Shown: one piece after another, positions 63,143 through 64,000 of the stretch
Layout: each line of letters begins with the position of its first letter
How positions within the stretch are numbered: position 1 is the stretch's first letter
Assembly: GCA_041743935.1 (NCBI GenBank)
Contig: JBGTLU010000005.1
Coordinates: forward strand, 65,351-129,350
Length of the DNA: 64,000 nt
Direction: 5' to 3'
Source of the DNA: JBGTLU01 sp041743935
Lineage (GTDB): Bacteria; Bacteroidota; Bacteroidia; Sphingobacteriales; Sphingobacteriaceae
The notes under the pieces: generated by a model
The model's database searches: none
Told to the model about the DNA's origin: nothing
The model's input: only the letters and a program-made list of their open reading frames with translations
Position numbers and translations under genes: made by a program

Positions 63143-63934
63143 ATGATAAAAATTTCCACCCTACTGTTTGCAGTACTGCTGTTCACAAGCTGCACAAACA
63201 ATACCACTAAAACCGACAAATTAGTAGAAACATCCAATAACAAATTTGTAGTAGCCTTAGAAAATGCGCACAAAATGGATGTTTTTAAAAATTATGCTGC
63301 ATATAGTTTTGATATAGAGCTGTTTTTTGGAGGTAATGAGTCTTTAAAAGCTAACATAACCAGCATGGGTAATTCTGGTAAAATAAAATTGGTGAGAAAT
63401 ACCGGAGAAATAGTATATTTTGATGGAAAAGACGTCTTTTTAAGCACCAGTTCTGAAAATTATCCTTCTGCTAGATTTGATATACACACTTGGCAATATT
63501 TCTTTGGAGTAGCCTATAAATTATCAGACCCAGGAGTTGTATGGGATGACATGGGCGAAATGCCGTATAATTCTACCAAAATTCCGGTACAAAAATTAAG
63601 TTTTAACGATGGTGTTGGCGATGCTCCGGATGACTGGTATATGGTGTATCAAAATCCCGAAAATAATTTAATGGAAGCAATGGCCTACATTGTAACCTAT
63701 AGCCGTAGCAAAGAAGATGCGGAAAAGAGTCCAAGTTCCATTGTTTATCAAGATTACAAGGAAATACAAGGTATTCCGGTGGCACATACTTGGAAATTTT
63801 GTGTTTGGGATGAAAAAACCGGTTCGCAGTTAGACAAAGAAAAAGGCTACGCATTCATTAAAAACATTGTTTTCCATCAGTTAAGTGAAGGATTATTCGA
63901 TATGCCCGAAGGAATGCAAAAAATTGGGAAATAA
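63143..63934 (+). CDS. Lipoprotein of unknown function (DUF6503-like)
   Basis: A 263-residue lipoprotein with lipobox FTSC (C17). The rest is beta-rich with no catalytic motif seen; it resembles the Bacteroidota family DUF6503, recalled only. It probably sits in the outer membrane facing the periplasm or surface. Confidence 0.65.
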   Translation: MIKISTLLFAVLLFTSCTNNTTKTDKLVETSNNKFVVALENAHKMDVFKNYAAYSFDIELFFGGNESLKANITSMGNSGKIKLVRNTGEIVYFDGKDVFLSTSSENYPSARFDIHTWQYFFGVAYKLSDPGVVWDDMGEMPYNSTKIPVQKLSFNDGVGDAPDDWYMVYQNPENNLMEAMAYIVTYSRSKEDAEKSPSSIVYQDYKEIQGIPVAHTWKFCVWDEKTGSQLDKEKGYAFIKNIVFHQLSEGLFDMPEGMQKIGK

Positions 63935-63935
63935 G

Positions 63936-63959
63936 GTGATGGAGTGATAAAGTGATAAA
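63936..63959 (+). repeat. Three tandem copies of an 8-base GTGATRRA unit
   Basis: GTGATGGA, GTGATAAA and GTGATAAA stand head to tail at 63936-63959 directly after the lipoprotein gene. The window then ends without another feature. Confidence 0.7.
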
Positions 63960-64000
63960 TGACTGACTATTTGTAAACTAAACTATCTAAACCTTCTAGA

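Noticed and set aside
1..64000. tRNA, rRNA, CRISPR array, insertion sequence or prophage
   Set aside because: Intergenic gaps are nearly all under 135 bases, and no cloverleaf, spaced repeats, transposase or phage structural gene was seen by eye.

Overview
The window is a gene-dense, AT-rich piece of a Bacteroidota chromosome. The grounds for this are the Bacteroidota -7 promoter element TAnnTTTG close in front of many start codons, A-rich leaders with few Shine-Dalgarno sequences, families common in that phylum (PafA-type phosphatase, DUF4905, FadL/OmpP1-like porin beside proS, NfeD/ClpP-like protease) and many exported lipoproteins and outer-membrane barrels. Nothing allows a genus to be named. 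No rRNA, tRNA, CRISPR array, insertion sequence or prophage was seen, and only one intergenic stretch exceeds 300 bases.

Layout. 1-8540: one-carbon metabolism (3' part of folD), a Rieske protein, a QueE-like radical SAM enzyme, a DCC thiol oxidoreductase, Kdo synthesis (kdsA, kdsD) with manC, recQ and rlmB. 8541-8857: a non-coding block before dnaB with two perfect DnaA boxes and an inverted pair of degenerate ones. 8858-18111: dnaB, chrA, a TPR protein, etfB-etfA, a bifunctional nuclease, a nucleoside transporter and penicillin-binding protein 1A. 18221-26340: a peptidase/propeller/barrel fusion, a PafA-type phosphatase, a periplasmic binding protein, cdd, and two fasciclin paralogues around an exported MsrB. 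26379-30519: a damage-response-like module (GIY-YIG-like protein, dinB, and a divergent LexA-like repressor coupled to bioF-bioD) around a perfect 12+1+12 palindrome. 30516-36886: RNase Z, STAS, purC, phoH, a SAM hydrolase-like enzyme, a monooxygenase-like protein and an ABC exporter.

36883-43279 is the most unusual part. Two related small exported proteins that look like pilus subunits, a 928-residue usher-like barrel and a PapD-like chaperone lie together, with only a metallo-beta-lactamase RNase between them. This looks like a chaperone-usher-type surface assembly system, which is unexpected in Bacteroidota, whose described fimbriae are lipoprotein based (FimA/Mfa type). An inverted repeat lies between the divergent subunit and usher genes, and its half-site recurs before the chaperone gene.

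43352-64000: citrate synthase; an operon of a cystathionine gamma-synthase-type enzyme, a TIGR02757-like protein, a YdeI-like protein and mnmE; proS divergent from a repeat-rich lipoprotein and a FadL-like porin; the NfeD protease; a DUF4905-LysM-udk-membrane protein operon; a second GT-C-like membrane protein after scoA-scoB; a 58-residue Cys-rich protein with a near-ideal Bacteroidota promoter; a family 2 glycosyltransferase; and a lipoprotein. Many convergent gene pairs share bidirectional hairpin terminators or overlap by a few bases. All family assignments come from reading motifs by eye; no database search was run.
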